Positions 8,803 through 18,743 of a stretch of 64,000 nt of DNA are shown in pieces. This DNA is from Hyphomonas sp. Mor2. Lineage in GTDB: Bacteria; Pseudomonadota; Alphaproteobacteria; Caulobacterales; Hyphomonadaceae. Numbering within the stretch: position 1 is the first letter of the stretch; every line of letters begins with the position of its first letter. A program made the position numbers and the translations under genes. The notes beneath the pieces are model-generated. The model saw nothing but the letters and a program-made list of their open reading frames with translations. It ran no database searches and had not been told where the DNA came from. The DNA is taken from NCBI RefSeq assembly GCF_001854405.1, contig NZ_CP017718.1, forward strand, positions 3,038,001 to 3,102,000, written 5' to 3'.

Positions 8803-9774
8803 TCAGATCGCCTTTATGTTATCCCGGTTCCTCAAGTACCACTGATAGGTGTCTCGCAAACCATCGCTCAAGCCAATCGATGCTGTCCAACCGAGTTCCT
8901 TTAATTTGTTCACATCCATCAGTTTTCTGGGTGTGCCATCCGGTTTGGTAGTGTCAAACACCAAGGAGCCATTGAATGAAGTAACTTTGGCAATGGTTTC
9001 GGCAAGTTCTCGAATAGTGCAATCCACTCCTGTTCCAACGTTCACATGACTCAGCATGGGGTCCGTGGAGTTCGCATATGTGTTCTGATCCAAGTTCATC
9101 ACGTGGATACTTGCGGACGCCATGTCGTCTACATGTAAAAATTCGCGCATGGGTTTCCCGCTACCCCAGATGGTGACTTGCGTCTGGCCCGACTCAACGG
9201 CTTCGTGGAACCGACGCATCAATGCAGGAACGACATGGCTGTTTTCAGGATGGAAATTGTCGCCTGGTCCATACAAATTGGTCGGCATAACACTACGATA
9301 ATCGCGCCCATATTGGCGATTATAGCTTTCGCAAAGCTTGATTCCTGCGATCTTAGCGATCGCATAGGGTTCGTTTGTTTCCTCGAGTGCTCCAGTCAAA
9401 AGGGCGTTTTCCATCATCGGCTGGGCGGCAAGTTTTGGATAGATGCATGAGCTGCCCAGGAACAATAGTCTCTGGATATCATTATTGTGGGCAGCGTGAA
9501 TGATGTTCGCTTCGATCATCAGATTCTGATAAATGAAATCTGCCGGATAGGTGTTGTTAGCGTGAATTCCGCCAACGCGCGCGGCAGCCAGATAAACCTG
9601 ATCAATGCGTTCAGTTCTGAAAAAATCGTCTACGGCCTTTTGATCCACGAGATCAAGTTCTGATCGCGTGCGAACGATGATTTCTGCACCCCCATTCGAA
9701 GATATGCCTCTGACGAGGGCAGAACCAACCATTCCGCGGTGACCGGCAATAAAGATTCGACGAGCTGAAGCCAT
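8803..9774 (-). CDS. fcl: GDP-L-fucose synthase
   Basis: A 323-residue short-chain dehydrogenase (extended SDR) that converts GDP-4-keto-6-deoxy-D-mannose to GDP-L-fucose with NADPH. The nucleotide-binding motif [11 protein letters not shown], the catalytic Ser in GSSCIYPK and the YAIAKIAG YxxxK motif are all visible, and the downstream signature [24 protein letters not shown] is classic for this enzyme. It sits 5 bases downstream of gmd and so forms a two-gene GDP-fucose operon. Base composition is lower in GC than the genes to the left, like the glycan island at 23-34 kb. Confidence 0.96.
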   Translation of the reverse strand: MASARRIFIAGHRGMVGSALVRGISSNGGAEIIVRTRSELDLVDQKAVDDFFRTERIDQVYLAAARVGGIHANNTYPADFIYQNLMIEANIIHAAHNNDIQRLLFLGSSCIYPKLAAQPMMENALLTGALEETNEPYAIAKIAGIKLCESYNRQYGRDYRSVMPTNLYGPGDNFHPENSHVVPALMRRFHEAVESGQTQVTIWGSGKPMREFLHVDDMASASIHVMNLDQNTYANSTDPMLSHVNVGTGVDCTIRELAETIAKVTSFNGSLVFDTTKPDGTPRKLMDVNKLKELGWTASIGLSDGLRDTYQWYLRNRDNIKAI

Positions 9775-9779
9775 AAGGG

Positions 9780-10898
9780 TCAGTTTTCCGTTGCTATTGG
9801 CAACTCATATCCATGAGCCTTGAGTAGCGCGTGGCGCTTGGCCTTATGAAGGTCCGCCGCGACCATCTCTGCGCACATTTCCTCGACTGTGATTTCTGGT
9901 TCCCAGCCGAGCTTCTCTTTCGCCTTCGATGGATCTCCGAGCAGCGTCTCAACTTCGGCCGGCCGGAAGTATCTTGGGTCAACAGCAACAATGCGATCTC
10001 CTGGTTTAACACCCGGAGCATTGTCGGAGGAGACGTTCTCCACGACAGCGAACTCGTTTTCCGCTTCACCTTCGAATCTCAAATTGATTCCAAGCTCTGA
10101 TGCACTCAATTTCACGAAGTCTCTAACGGAAATCTGTTTTCCTGTCGCGATCACAAAATCATCAGCTTCTTCTTGCTGCAACATCATCCATTGCATGCGA
10201 ACATAGTCCTTTGCATGTCCCCAGTCGCGAAGCGCGTCCATATTGCCCAAGTATAGGCAGTCTTCGAGGCCTTGAGCGATATTGGCCAATCCACGAGTAA
10301 TCTTTCGGGTCACGAAAGTTTCGCCACGTCGTGGGCTCTCATGATTGAAAAGGATACCGTTGCAGGCGTACATAGAATAGGATTCGCGATAGTTTACCGT
10401 TATCCAATAGGCGTAGAGTTTGGCGACTCCGTACGGGCTTCTGGGATAGAACGGTGTCGTTTCCCGCTGTGGGGTTTCTTGAACAAGGCCATATAGTTCA
10501 GATGTAGATGCCTGATAGAATCGAGTTTTCTTCTCCAATCCCAAAAATCGAATCGCTTCAAGTAGACGAAGCGTGCCGATTGCGTCGACATCTGCCGTGT
10601 ATTCCGGTGATTCAAAACTGACGGCGACATGGCTCTGAGCACCAAGGTTGTAGACTTCGTCAGGTTCAACTTCTTTAATCAGTCTGGTTAGGTTTGAAGT
10701 GTCGGTCAAATCGCCGTAATGCAGGATAAACTTCTGATTATCAGTGTGCGGATCCTCGTAAATGTGGTCAATGCGTTGGGTATTAAAAGAAGATGCTCGG
10801 CGCTTCAGTCCGTGCACTTCGTAGCCTCGTTCAAGAAGGAATTCTGCTAAATAAGAGCCATCTTGTCCGGTCGTTCCAGTGATCAGTGCGCGTTTCAT
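9780..10898 (-). CDS. gmd: GDP-mannose 4,6-dehydratase
   Basis: A 372-residue extended SDR that dehydrates GDP-D-mannose to GDP-4-keto-6-deoxymannose, the first step to GDP-fucose. Markers are [15 protein letters not shown] (NADP site), [19 protein letters not shown], the catalytic Thr/Ser region [21 protein letters not shown] (YxxxK) and the substrate-binding [17 protein letters not shown]. It is the first gene of the gmd-fcl operon. Its substrate is supplied by the GDP-mannose pyrophosphorylase fusion at 34.5-36.7 kb. Length and motifs are fully typical. Confidence 0.97.
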   Translation of the reverse strand: MKRALITGTTGQDGSYLAEFLLERGYEVHGLKRRASSFNTQRIDHIYEDPHTDNQKFILHYGDLTDTSNLTRLIKEVEPDEVYNLGAQSHVAVSFESPEYTADVDAIGTLRLLEAIRFLGLEKKTRFYQASTSELYGLVQETPQRETTPFYPRSPYGVAKLYAYWITVNYRESYSMYACNGILFNHESPRRGETFVTRKITRGLANIAQGLEDCLYLGNMDALRDWGHAKDYVRMQWMMLQQEEADDFVIATGKQISVRDFVKLSASELGINLRFEGEAENEFAVVENVSSDNAPGVKPGDRIVAVDPRYFRPAEVETLLGDPSKAKEKLGWEPEITVEEMCAEMVAADLHKAKRHALLKAHGYELPIATEN

Positions 10899-11064
10899 GA
10901 AGACCTATTTTTTGTTCATGTTGACTAGAGTCAAATTCGATGACTGGCTGGGTAAACCTTCGCAAGGCGAAAGCAAGTTTTTTTGCACTAGCACACTCAC
11001 CTCTTGCACAAATGTGCCGCGAAGCTAACAGACAGCAAAATGTAAAGAATCGGAGCAGCGTGCC

Positions 11065-12729
11065 ATGGCCGGACCGCAATATGTTTATCACATGCAGGGC
11101 GTCTCGAAGACGTATCCCGGCGGCAAACAGGTATTTGAGAACATCCATCTGTCCTTCCTGCCGGATGCCAAGATTGGCGTGGTCGGGGTCAACGGTGCCG
11201 GTAAATCGACCCTGCTCAAGATCATGGCCGGGATCGAGACCGAGTTTAATGGCGAGGCCTGGGCCGCCGACGGGATCAAGGTGGGTTACCTGCCGCAAGA
11301 GCCGCAGCTCAATCCGGACCTGACCGTGTTTGAAAACGTCGCCGCTGAATGCCCGGAAAAACAGCTGCTCGACCAGTTCAATGCGATCTCGATGAAGCTT
11401 GCTGAGGATTATACAGATGAGCTCATGGAAGAGATGACGGCGCTGCAGGAGCAGGTCGATGCGGCCGATGCCTGGGACATCGATTCCAAGATCGAAATGG
11501 CGATGGAGGCCCTGCGCTGCCCGCCCGATACAGCCGATGTGAAGTCGCTCTCTGGTGGGGAGATCCGCCGGGTTGCGATTTGCCGCCTCCTGCTGTCGCG
11601 TCCTGACATGATCCTGATGGACGAACCGACCAACCATCTCGACGCCGAGACCGTGGCCTGGCTGCAGAACTATCTGATCAATTTCAAAGGCTGCGTGATC
11701 CTCGTCACCCACGACCGTTACTTCCTGGATGATATTACCGGCTGGATCCTCGAACTCGATCGTGGCCGCGGCATTCCGTATGAGGGCAACTACTCAGCCT
11801 GGCTCGAACAGAAAGCCAAGCGGATGGAACAGGAAGCGCGCGAGGACAAAGGCCGCCAGCGGGCCCTCGCGAAAGAACTCGAATGGGTGCGCTCCAGCCC
11901 GAAGGCCCGTCAGGCCAAATCGAAAGCGCGTATCCAGTCTTATGAGGAAATGGCCAACAAGGCGGAACGCGAAACAGTCTCCAGCGCGACCATCCGCATT
12001 CCCCCTGGCCCACGCCTCGGCAATAAGGTTCTGGAAGCTGAGAAGCTGCGCAAGGGGTTTGGCAATAATCTGCTCATCGAAGACCTGGACTTCAGGCTTC
12101 CGCCCGGCGGCATCGTTGGCGTCATCGGCCCGAACGGCGCCGGTAAGTCGACCCTGTTCAAGATGATCCTGGAACTGGAGCAACCGGATTCGGGCACACT
12201 GGAACTCGGCGATACGGTCAAGCTCGGCTATGTCGACCAGAGCCGCGACAAGCTGGATGACAAGAAGAACGTCTGGGAAGAGATTTCCGACGGCTTGGAT
12301 GTGATCAAGCTCGGCAATGTCGAGATGAATTCCCGCGCCTATGTCAGCGCCTTCAATTTCAAGAAGTCTGATCAGCAAAAGCCGGTCGGCAAGCTGTCTG
12401 GCGGTGAGCGTAACCGCGTGCACCTGGCCAAGATGCTGCGCGAGGGCGGCAACCTGCTCCTCCTCGACGAACCGACCAACGATTTGGACGTGGAAACCCT
12501 GCAGGCTTTGGAAGAAGGGCTTGAGAGCTTCCCGGGTTGCGCCGTGGTGATCTCACACGACCGCTGGTTCCTGGATCGGATGGCGACGCACATCCTGGCC
12601 TTTGAGGGCGACAGTCATGTCGAATGGTTCGAAGGCGATTTCAGTTCCTACCTGGAAGACAAGAAACGCCGCCTCGGCCCGGATGCTGTCGAACCGAAAC
12701 GGGTCAAGTTCAAGAAGTTTGATCGGTAG
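11065..12729 (+). CDS. ettA: Energy-dependent translational throttle protein EttA (ABC-F ATPase)
   Basis: A 554-residue ABC-F protein with two ATPase domains and no membrane segments. Walker A motifs are GVNGAGKSTL (about residues 41-50) and GPNGAGKSTL (about 355). Signature motifs are LSGGEIRR and LSGGERNR, and both Walker B regions end in DEPTN. The long linker between domains (P-site tRNA interaction motif) is rich in Lys/Arg (SSPKARQAKSKARIQSYEEM), as in EttA. The family binds the ribosomal E site and gates entry into the elongation cycle according to the ATP/ADP ratio. It is transcribed alone, divergent from gmd. Confidence 0.95.
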   Translation: MAGPQYVYHMQGVSKTYPGGKQVFENIHLSFLPDAKIGVVGVNGAGKSTLLKIMAGIETEFNGEAWAADGIKVGYLPQEPQLNPDLTVFENVAAECPEKQLLDQFNAISMKLAEDYTDELMEEMTALQEQVDAADAWDIDSKIEMAMEALRCPPDTADVKSLSGGEIRRVAICRLLLSRPDMILMDEPTNHLDAETVAWLQNYLINFKGCVILVTHDRYFLDDITGWILELDRGRGIPYEGNYSAWLEQKAKRMEQEAREDKGRQRALAKELEWVRSSPKARQAKSKARIQSYEEMANKAERETVSSATIRIPPGPRLGNKVLEAEKLRKGFGNNLLIEDLDFRLPPGGIVGVIGPNGAGKSTLFKMILELEQPDSGTLELGDTVKLGYVDQSRDKLDDKKNVWEEISDGLDVIKLGNVEMNSRAYVSAFNFKKSDQQKPVGKLSGGERNRVHLAKMLREGGNLLLLDEPTNDLDVETLQALEEGLESFPGCAVVISHDRWFLDRMATHILAFEGDSHVEWFEGDFSSYLEDKKRRLGPDAVEPKRVKFKKFDR

Positions 12730-12822
12730 GGCGTTCGGGTGGCGCAAGTTTTGCGCGCTGTCTTGATCAAATGCCGTTTTGGGTTAGGCCGTCTGTTCTG
12801 CAGATGAGTCGGGGAGACGGTT

Positions 12823-13662
12823 TTGCGAATTGTCGCGTTGTTTATAGTTGTCCTGGTGCTTGCCCTGTCAAAGGCGAATGCCGCGCCGGAAGCCGTCTCG
12901 CATGAGGCGTTCACGTCTGCTTATTTGGCGGAAGTGTCGGCCCGGCATCCGGACTATCGCTTTCAGATTACCGGACCGGGTGAGATTTCATATTCGGGGC
13001 CAGACGATGATGACGAAGAAGGCGCCATCTACACCGATTATGCGTATCAGAAATACAAAGAGGACCCCGCGCGTCTGGACGAGATCATCGACCACTGGAT
13101 CTCTTCTATGCCGATCGGCGGGGAGCTGAATACCGAAGATGCGCGCAATCGGTTGGTGGTTGTGTTGCGACCATCGAGCTATTTTCAATCCATGCCGGAG
13201 GAGGCGCTGGAACAGTTTGTGTCTCGCCCTTTCATCGGAGACCTTCACGCCGCGCTAATGCTCGACAGTCCGACGGCCCTGACCGGCGCCACGCGGGATT
13301 TGCTGGAAGAGAACAATCTCAGCGAAGATGAGGCCTTCATTCTGGCGGAACCGAATACGCGTCGGTTGATGGGTGAAATTTACCGCGAAGATCTCGCCGG
13401 CATTGAGGCGCTGCAATCTTCCAATGGCTTGATCACTGCCTTACCCTGGCTGCCAGAAAGCTGCCGGCCGGGTGTTGCTGATTCTGCAATAATGCTGATC
13501 GATCGCGAACTGGTGCTGAAAGTCGATATGGACGTTGCGGATGAGGCGTTTTCTCTGTTCATGAATCTGTCAGCAGACATGATTTCCAAGAATGAGTCGC
13601 TGGCCGCTGGCGTTCTCATCTGTTCAGATGGCGAATGGCAATTTGTTGTTCCAAACGATTGA
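12823..13662 (+). CDS. Secreted protein of unknown function (weakly DUF1444-like)
   Basis: A 279-residue protein starting at a TTG, with GGGGA about 7 bases upstream. It opens on a clear signal peptide (cleavage near SKANA). The mature part has an acidic patch (GPDDDDEEGAIY) and the pattern GLITALPWLPESC...DSAIMLIDRELV, which faintly recalls DUF1444 proteins. I cannot assign a family with confidence. It is followed after 15 bases by the DsbA-family isomerase gene in the same direction. Confidence 0.65.
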   Translation: MRIVALFIVVLVLALSKANAAPEAVSHEAFTSAYLAEVSARHPDYRFQITGPGEISYSGPDDDDEEGAIYTDYAYQKYKEDPARLDEIIDHWISSMPIGGELNTEDARNRLVVVLRPSSYFQSMPEEALEQFVSRPFIGDLHAALMLDSPTALTGATRDLLEENNLSEDEAFILAEPNTRRLMGEIYREDLAGIEALQSSNGLITALPWLPESCRPGVADSAIMLIDRELVLKVDMDVADEAFSLFMNLSADMISKNESLAAGVLICSDGEWQFVVPND

Positions 13663-13677
13663 GGGCATGAAGGGGTC

Positions 13678-14292
13678 ATGCCGCGTCCGGTCGCCTTCTG
13701 GTTCGAGTTCGCTTCTACTTATTCCTACCTGTCTGCCATGCGCGTGGACGCGGAGGCCGAAGCGCGCGGCGTGCAGGTGATCTGGAAGCCCTTCCTGCTC
13801 GGACCGATCTTCAAGGCGCAGGGGTGGGAGACCTCGCCCTTCTCCATCTATCCTGAAAAGGGTGAGAATATGTGGCGGGACCTGGAGCGGCGCACCGCGA
13901 AATATGGGATTCCGTTCGATCGGTCGGCGATGACGCGCTTCCCGCAAAACAGTGTCCTGGCGGCCCGAACAGCCATGGCCTGTCTGCATGAGGATTGGGG
14001 CCGTGAATTCTGCCGCCTGGTGTTTCGCGCTGCGTTTGCGGACGGTCGGGATATCTCCGAGCCGGACGTCATTGCCGCTTGTCTCCAGGCCGCGGGCGGC
14101 ACCCCGCAAATCTACCTGCACATGGCGCATAGCGACGCGCAAAAGCAGGCTTTGCGCGACACGGTGGAAGAGGCGCGCTCACGCAAAATTTACGGCGCGC
14201 CGAGTTTTACCGTGGACGGCGAATTATTCTGGGGCGATGATCGGCTTGAAGATGCCCTGGATTGGACCACAGGGACCAAGGGAGATGCGTAA
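13678..14292 (+). CDS. 2-hydroxychromene-2-carboxylate isomerase family (DsbA-like, kappa-class GST fold)
   Basis: A 204-residue DsbA-superfamily protein of the HCCA-isomerase/kappa GST type. It starts PVAFWFEFASTYSYLSAMRV, with the catalytic Ser in place of the DsbA CxxC, and has the cis-Pro region IYGAPSFTVDGELFWGDDRL near the C-terminus. Known members use glutathione in naphthalene-type aromatic degradation, but many homologues sit outside such pathways, so the real substrate is open. The stop (TAATG) shares a base with the amidase start, indicating coupling. Confidence 0.88.
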   Translation: MPRPVAFWFEFASTYSYLSAMRVDAEAEARGVQVIWKPFLLGPIFKAQGWETSPFSIYPEKGENMWRDLERRTAKYGIPFDRSAMTRFPQNSVLAARTAMACLHEDWGREFCRLVFRAAFADGRDISEPDVIAACLQAAGGTPQIYLHMAHSDAQKQALRDTVEEARSRKIYGAPSFTVDGELFWGDDRLEDALDWTTGTKGDA

Positions 14293-15914
14293 TGAAACCT
14301 CTATTGATCAGTGCGGCGATGGCCGCGCTTTGCGGCGCCTGCGCATCTGTTGTGGCAGAGCCTGCCCCGGTGGCGCCCGTGGCTGAGCCTGAGCGATCTC
14401 TCGCCCCGACCGGGTGGCTGGACAAATCGCTGCCGGAAATCGCTGAGGGGTTACAGACCGGGCAAGTCAAATCCGTCGACCTGGTCCTCGCTTATCAGGC
14501 GCGGATTGAGCAGATCGATCGCAGTGGCCCGACGCTGCAATCCGTTCTGGCGCTCAATCCGAGAGTGCTGGACGACGCCATGGACAGCGACGAACGCCGT
14601 ATGCTGGGCAAAGGCTGGGGCCCGCTTGATGGCGTACCGATCCTGCTCAAGGACAATATTGAAAGCCTCGACCCTATCGCGACAACTGCGGGGGCGCTGG
14701 CCCTGAAGGACAATGTCACCGGCCGGGACAGTCCGCTGGTTGCCGGTCTGCGGGCGCAAGGCGCGATCATTCTTGGCAAGACCAATCTCAGCCAATGGGC
14801 GAATTTTCGCTCGAATGAGTCGCTGAGCGGCTGGTCGGCGCTGGGCGGGCAGGTGCGCAATCCGCATATGTTGGATCGCAATCCCTGCGGGTCGAGTTCC
14901 GGATCTGGCGCGGCTGCCGCCGCCTCACTCGCCGCGGGTACGGTTGGGACCGAGACCAATGGCTCGGTGATATGCCCGTCCAACGTAAACGGGATTGTCG
15001 GGTTCAAGCCGACCGTTGGCCTCGTCTCGCAGCAATACATCGTTCCGATTTCCCATTCGCAGGATACAGCAGGGCCGATGACCAAGACCGTCAAAGGCGC
15101 GGCGATGATGCTCACGGCCATGGCGTCCCTCGATCCGACCATTGATTACGCGGCGCAACTTGATGCAGGCAGCCTGCAGGGCACCCGTGTCGGAGTGATG
15201 CGGTTCGCCCAAGGCTCAAATGCCGACATTCACGCCCGCTTCAATGCCGCATTGGCCGTTCTGGAAGCGCAAGGGGCTGAGCTGGTCGAGATCGATGCTT
15301 TTTCTCCCGATGCGGAGAATTTCTGGGGCGATGCGCTGAGCGTACTTGAGTATGAATTCAAGCACACGCTGGATGCCTATCTCGCCGCGACGCCGGACAC
15401 AGTGTCCCCCCGGAGCCTTGCCGACCTGATCGCGTTCAATGAGGCCAATGCCGAGATCGAGCTCGCCTTGTTTGACCAGGACCTGTTTGAGTCGTCTCAG
15501 GCCAAAGGACCGCTGACCGATCAGGCCTATCTGGACGCGCTTGCCGCGGTCCAGTCTGCGACGCGGGAAAAGGGGATCGACAAGCTTCTCTCCGAGCACG
15601 CGGTTGATATGCTGGTCTCGCCATCAGGACCGGTCAGTCCGCGGATTGATCCGGTGAATGGCGATACGTGGCCAGCCTGGGCCGGCGCTGGATACCTCGC
15701 AGCGATTGCCGGTTATCCGCACATCACAGTCCCCATGGGCGAGGTGCTTGGCGTGCCGGTCGGGTTCTCGATCATGGGGGCGAAGGACACGGACGCTGAC
15801 ATCCTGTCCTGGGGGTACGCTTATGAGCAGGCGAGCCAGATGCGGGTCGAGCCGCAATACTTGCCGACAGCCGAGGCGCGGCCGGAAATCGCGGCGGCGA
15901 TGAAGGCGAAATGA
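14292..15914 (+). CDS. Amidase (amidase-signature family), exported
   Basis: A 540-residue amidase-signature hydrolase. The Ser-cisSer-Lys triad is visible: Lys in ILLKDNIES, the cis-Ser in the GSSSGSGAAAAASLAAG stretch, and the nucleophile Ser in the following TETNGSVICP. The N-terminus is signal-like with a possible lipobox ending at Cys17, so it is likely periplasmic or lipid-anchored. The ATG at 14292 is chosen over the longer frame because it restores the signal peptide and couples to the previous gene by TAATG. The amide substrate is not predictable from sequence. Confidence 0.9.
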   Translation: MKPLLISAAMAALCGACASVVAEPAPVAPVAEPERSLAPTGWLDKSLPEIAEGLQTGQVKSVDLVLAYQARIEQIDRSGPTLQSVLALNPRVLDDAMDSDERRMLGKGWGPLDGVPILLKDNIESLDPIATTAGALALKDNVTGRDSPLVAGLRAQGAIILGKTNLSQWANFRSNESLSGWSALGGQVRNPHMLDRNPCGSSSGSGAAAAASLAAGTVGTETNGSVICPSNVNGIVGFKPTVGLVSQQYIVPISHSQDTAGPMTKTVKGAAMMLTAMASLDPTIDYAAQLDAGSLQGTRVGVMRFAQGSNADIHARFNAALAVLEAQGAELVEIDAFSPDAENFWGDALSVLEYEFKHTLDAYLAATPDTVSPRSLADLIAFNEANAEIELALFDQDLFESSQAKGPLTDQAYLDALAAVQSATREKGIDKLLSEHAVDMLVSPSGPVSPRIDPVNGDTWPAWAGAGYLAAIAGYPHITVPMGEVLGVPVGFSIMGAKDTDADILSWGYAYEQASQMRVEPQYLPTAEARPEIAAAMKAK

Positions 15915-15915
15915 G

Positions 15916-16776
15916 CTAGCCGACCAGCCGCAGCAGGTAAGCACCATACTCATTCTGGTGATCGTCGGCGAGCGACCGGACCTGGGCGTCATCGATCAGG
16001 CCGATATGCCAGGCCACCTCTTCCGGGCAGGCAATCTTGGTCCCGGTCCGCTTCTCGACCGCGTGGACATATTCCGCGGCCTGCAGCAGGCCATCAAACG
16101 TCCCGGCATCGAGCCAGGCCGTGCCGCGCGGAAGGACTTTCAGATCTAGCTCGCCACGGCTCAGATACGCATTATTGACGGCGGTGATTTCGATCTCGCC
16201 GCGCCTTGAAGGTTTCACCGATTTGGCGATGTCGACGACCTGATCGTCGTAGAAATAAAGCCCCGTGACAGCGAGATTGCTCTTCGGATTTTTTGGCTTT
16301 TCCTCGATCGAAACGGCCTTGCCATCCGGGCCTTGTTCGACCACGCCAAAACTGGACGGATCAGCGACCGTATAGCCAAAAATTGTCGCGCCCTGATTGC
16401 TACGATTGATCGCCTGCAATTGTTCACCGAGGCCCGCGCCGTGGAAAATATTGTCTCCCAGCGCCAGTGCGACAGGATCTCCGGCAATGAAGTCTTCGCC
16501 AATGATAAAGGCATCAGCGAGCCCTTTGGGTTCGGCCTGCTCGGCATACTGGAATGTGACGCCCCATTTCTCGCCCGTGCCCAACAATTCCCGAAAGGTC
16601 GGTAGGGCTTGCGGGGTCGAAATGATCAGGAAGTCGGTCACACCGGCCAGCATCAGCGTGGTGATCGGGTGATAGATCATCGGCTTGTCATAGACCGGGA
16701 AGAGCTGTTTCGAGATGCCGCGCGTAATGGGAAACAGTCTTGTCCCACGCCCTCCGGCGAGAATGATCCCTTTCAT
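15916..16776 (-). CDS. rmlA: Glucose-1-phosphate thymidylyltransferase
   Basis: A 286-residue nucleotidyltransferase that makes dTDP-glucose from dTTP and glucose-1-phosphate, the entry step to dTDP-L-rhamnose. The N-terminal signature [16 protein letters not shown], the substrate region [15 protein letters not shown] and the late [11 protein letters not shown] segment are typical of RmlA. It overlaps the rmlD stop/start by four bases and ends the rmlC-rmlD-rmlA operon. It faces the amidase gene with only one base between the stops. Confidence 0.96.
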   Translation of the reverse strand: MKGIILAGGRGTRLFPITRGISKQLFPVYDKPMIYHPITTLMLAGVTDFLIISTPQALPTFRELLGTGEKWGVTFQYAEQAEPKGLADAFIIGEDFIAGDPVALALGDNIFHGAGLGEQLQAINRSNQGATIFGYTVADPSSFGVVEQGPDGKAVSIEEKPKNPKSNLAVTGLYFYDDQVVDIAKSVKPSRRGEIEITAVNNAYLSRGELDLKVLPRGTAWLDAGTFDGLLQAAEYVHAVEKRTGTKIACPEEVAWHIGLIDDAQVRSLADDHQNEYGAYLLRLVG

Positions 16777-17669
16777 TGCGTCTGAGCCCTCTCATCCAAG
16801 AGCCGTCCGACGGTCAGCCTCACAGAGGCTTTCCAGTCTGGCGGCCTGACACCGAATGTCTCGGTGATTTTATCTGTATTCAGGCGCGAGTTGAGCGGCC
16901 TTTTTGCTGGCGTCGGATAGTCTGAAGACGGGATTCTTTGCAACTTAATCTTACAGCCAAGACGCGTTTCATAAGTCTCGAAGATCAAGGCGGCAACATC
17001 TGCCCATGCGGCAAAGCCCGAGGCGGCGAAGTGATAAGTGCCGAACAGATCCGAGGCCGGGTGTTCGATCAGCGTCTTCGCCACGTGCAAAACCGTGCCC
17101 GCAATGTCGATGGCGCTGGTCGGACTTCCAATCTGATCGTCAACCACAGTTGCGGCCTTGTTCTCATCCGCAAGGCGCAGCATGGTCTTGACGAAATTCT
17201 TGCCGAACGGGCTGTACACCCAGGCGGTGCGCAGGATGATATGGGATTTGTGGTGCGTGCGGACGGCCTCTTCGCCCGCCAGCTTGGACGCCCCGTAAAC
17301 ATTGAGCGGGCGGACCGGATCGGTCTCGCGCCAGGGCCGATCGCCGTTGCCATCAAACACATAATCGGTGGAAAGATGGATGAGCGGAAGGTCGCGCTCG
17401 GCGCACAGCGCGGCGAGGGCGCCTGCCGCCTCGCCATTCAACGCGAATGCAGCCTCGCGATTGGTTTCGGCGCCATCGACATTCGTGTAGGCGGCGGCAT
17501 TGACCACCAGGTCCGGGTGGGTCGTCTCAAGCGCTCTGGCGACGGTCCTTGTCTGCAGGAGATCGAGGTCCGGGCGGCCCAGGCAATGGGTCTCCACATC
17601 CGCTCGCGCACTCCGCTCCACCAAAGCCTGCGCCACCTGTCCCGATTTGCCAATACAGAGAAGCTTCAT
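16773..17669 (-). CDS. rmlD: dTDP-4-dehydrorhamnose reductase
   Basis: A 298-residue SDR that reduces dTDP-4-keto-L-rhamnose to dTDP-L-rhamnose. Markers are the N-terminal [11 protein letters not shown] nucleotide-binding loop, [20 protein letters not shown], and the [10 protein letters not shown] YxxxK motif. It is the middle gene of rmlC-rmlD-rmlA, 11 bases downstream of rmlC and overlapping rmlA by four bases. Length is normal for the family. Confidence 0.95.
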   Translation of the reverse strand: MKLLCIGKSGQVAQALVERSARADVETHCLGRPDLDLLQTRTVARALETTHPDLVVNAAAYTNVDGAETNREAAFALNGEAAGALAALCAERDLPLIHLSTDYVFDGNGDRPWRETDPVRPLNVYGASKLAGEEAVRTHHKSHIILRTAWVYSPFGKNFVKTMLRLADENKAATVVDDQIGSPTSAIDIAGTVLHVAKTLIEHPASDLFGTYHFAASGFAAWADVAALIFETYETRLGCKIKLQRIPSSDYPTPAKRPLNSRLNTDKITETFGVRPPDWKASVRLTVGRLLDERAQTQ

Positions 17670-17680
17670 CCGGGCGGGCC

Positions 17681-18235
17681 CTACGCAAACGGGGAGTCGA
17701 AATCAGCGAGACCCGGCAGCACTTGGTCTTTTGCCGACAGCGACGGCGCGCCGTTTGGCAAAGGCCAGTCAATGCCCAGCGCCGGGTCATCCCAGGCGAG
17801 GCCGCCTTCGGTCTCCGGCGTATAATACTCGGTCATCTTGTAGACCACGACCGTGTCCGGCGTCAGTGTCAGATAGCCATGCGCAAACCCCTCCGGCACG
17901 AAGAGCTGCGCGCCATTGTCCGCGGTGAGCTCAGCGCGGACATGCTGGCCATAGGTCGGGGAGGATTTGCGCAGATCAACCGCGACATCCAGCACCGCGC
18001 CGCGCGTCACGCGCACCAGCTTGGCCTGGGCTTTGGGCGGGGTCTGAAAATGCAGCCCGCGCAGCACCCCGGCCTCGGCCGACCAGGCATGATTGTCCTG
18101 CACAAATGGCCCGGCAATCCCGGCCTGTTCATAGACATTGGCGCGGAAGGTCTCCGAGAAGAATCCGCGATCGTCGCCATGTCTATCAGGGGTCACCAGA
18201 ATCACGTCTGGAATGGCTTGGCGTTCAAACTGCAT
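17681..18235 (-). CDS. rmlC: dTDP-4-dehydrorhamnose 3,5-epimerase
   Basis: A cupin-fold epimerase of 184 residues that inverts C3 and C5 of dTDP-4-keto-6-deoxyglucose. Typical motifs are RGFFSETFRAN, the catalytic His region QDNHAWSAEAGVLRGLHFQ, and VLDVAVDLRKSSPTYGQ followed by FVPEGFAHGYLTL. The ATG at 18235 begins right before the usual N-terminal pattern (MQFERQAIPDV); an in-frame GTG at 18253 is possible. It is the first gene of the operon. No rmlB (dTDP-glucose 4,6-dehydratase), which must act between RmlA and RmlC, is seen in the window. Confidence 0.94.
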   Translation of the reverse strand: MQFERQAIPDVILVTPDRHGDDRGFFSETFRANVYEQAGIAGPFVQDNHAWSAEAGVLRGLHFQTPPKAQAKLVRVTRGAVLDVAVDLRKSSPTYGQHVRAELTADNGAQLFVPEGFAHGYLTLTPDTVVVYKMTEYYTPETEGGLAWDDPALGIDWPLPNGAPSLSAKDQVLPGLADFDSPFA

Positions 18236-18290
18236 CAAAGCGATCCGGCCCACTCTTGCTCGCTATCGGCCCTAGAGACTTTGGACGCGG

Positions 18291-18743
18291 ATGTCACCCG
18301 CACGGATGGATGAAATTTGCGTGTGGCGTCCCCATATGCCGCATATGGATCCTGACAAAGAGGTCAAAAGACGCAAATCCATTGCCTACATCCTGCGCCG
18401 CCGGAAGCGCGGTCGACGCATGGGTGCGAATTCTGGCGAGGTGGTGAAGAGCTGGGCCGAGTATAGTGAAGTGAATTTTACTCCGACGGGGAGTTACGCA
18501 TCCGGTTGGCGAAGACTTGTCTGGCTGTTGGCTGTCCCATTCGCCATCTTCGCTCCACTTATCATCATCGCGACAAGTGGCAATGCGCACCGCCTGGCGG
18601 AAGCGGAAACGCCACTGTTTGGGTGGGTTATATTGGGATTACTGCTAATCGTATCGCTGGGTGTGGTCGCATTCTCGCTCCTCTACCTCGTAACGTCGAT
18701 CCGCCGCTTCTTGCGAGCGAAACTGTCTCACAAGAAAGAATAA
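18291..18743 (+). CDS. Small two-helix membrane protein, unknown function
   Basis: Up to 150 residues with a strongly basic N-terminal half (KRRKSIAYILRRRKRGRRM) and two transmembrane helices in the C-terminal half (about residues 73-93 and 110-132). The start is uncertain: in-frame ATGs at 18291, 18306, 18336 and 18345 are all possible and none has a clear ribosome site. The last 16 bases overlap the end of priA on the opposite strand. No family recognised; coding status is supported by the coherent membrane topology. Confidence 0.5.
   Translation: MSPARMDEICVWRPHMPHMDPDKEVKRRKSIAYILRRRKRGRRMGANSGEVVKSWAEYSEVNFTPTGSYASGWRRLVWLLAVPFAIFAPLIIIATSGNAHRLAEAETPLFGWVILGLLLIVSLGVVAFSLLYLVTSIRRFLRAKLSHKKE

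Noticed and set aside
10921-10934. Small inverted repeat TTGAC-TAGA-GTCAA upstream of gmd
   Set aside because: Only five-base arms and no neighbouring regulator gene; could be chance.
10957-10984. Stem (CTTCGC/GCGAAAG) followed by a T-run, resembling a terminator
   Set aside because: It lies in the divergent gap between gmd and ettA, where no transcript ends, and the stem is imperfect; attenuation of ettA is possible but unsupported.
16938-18313. Two overlapping plus-strand frames (295 and 254 codons) across rmlD/rmlC
   Set aside because: Both rml genes are clear on the minus strand; the antisense products show no family pattern.
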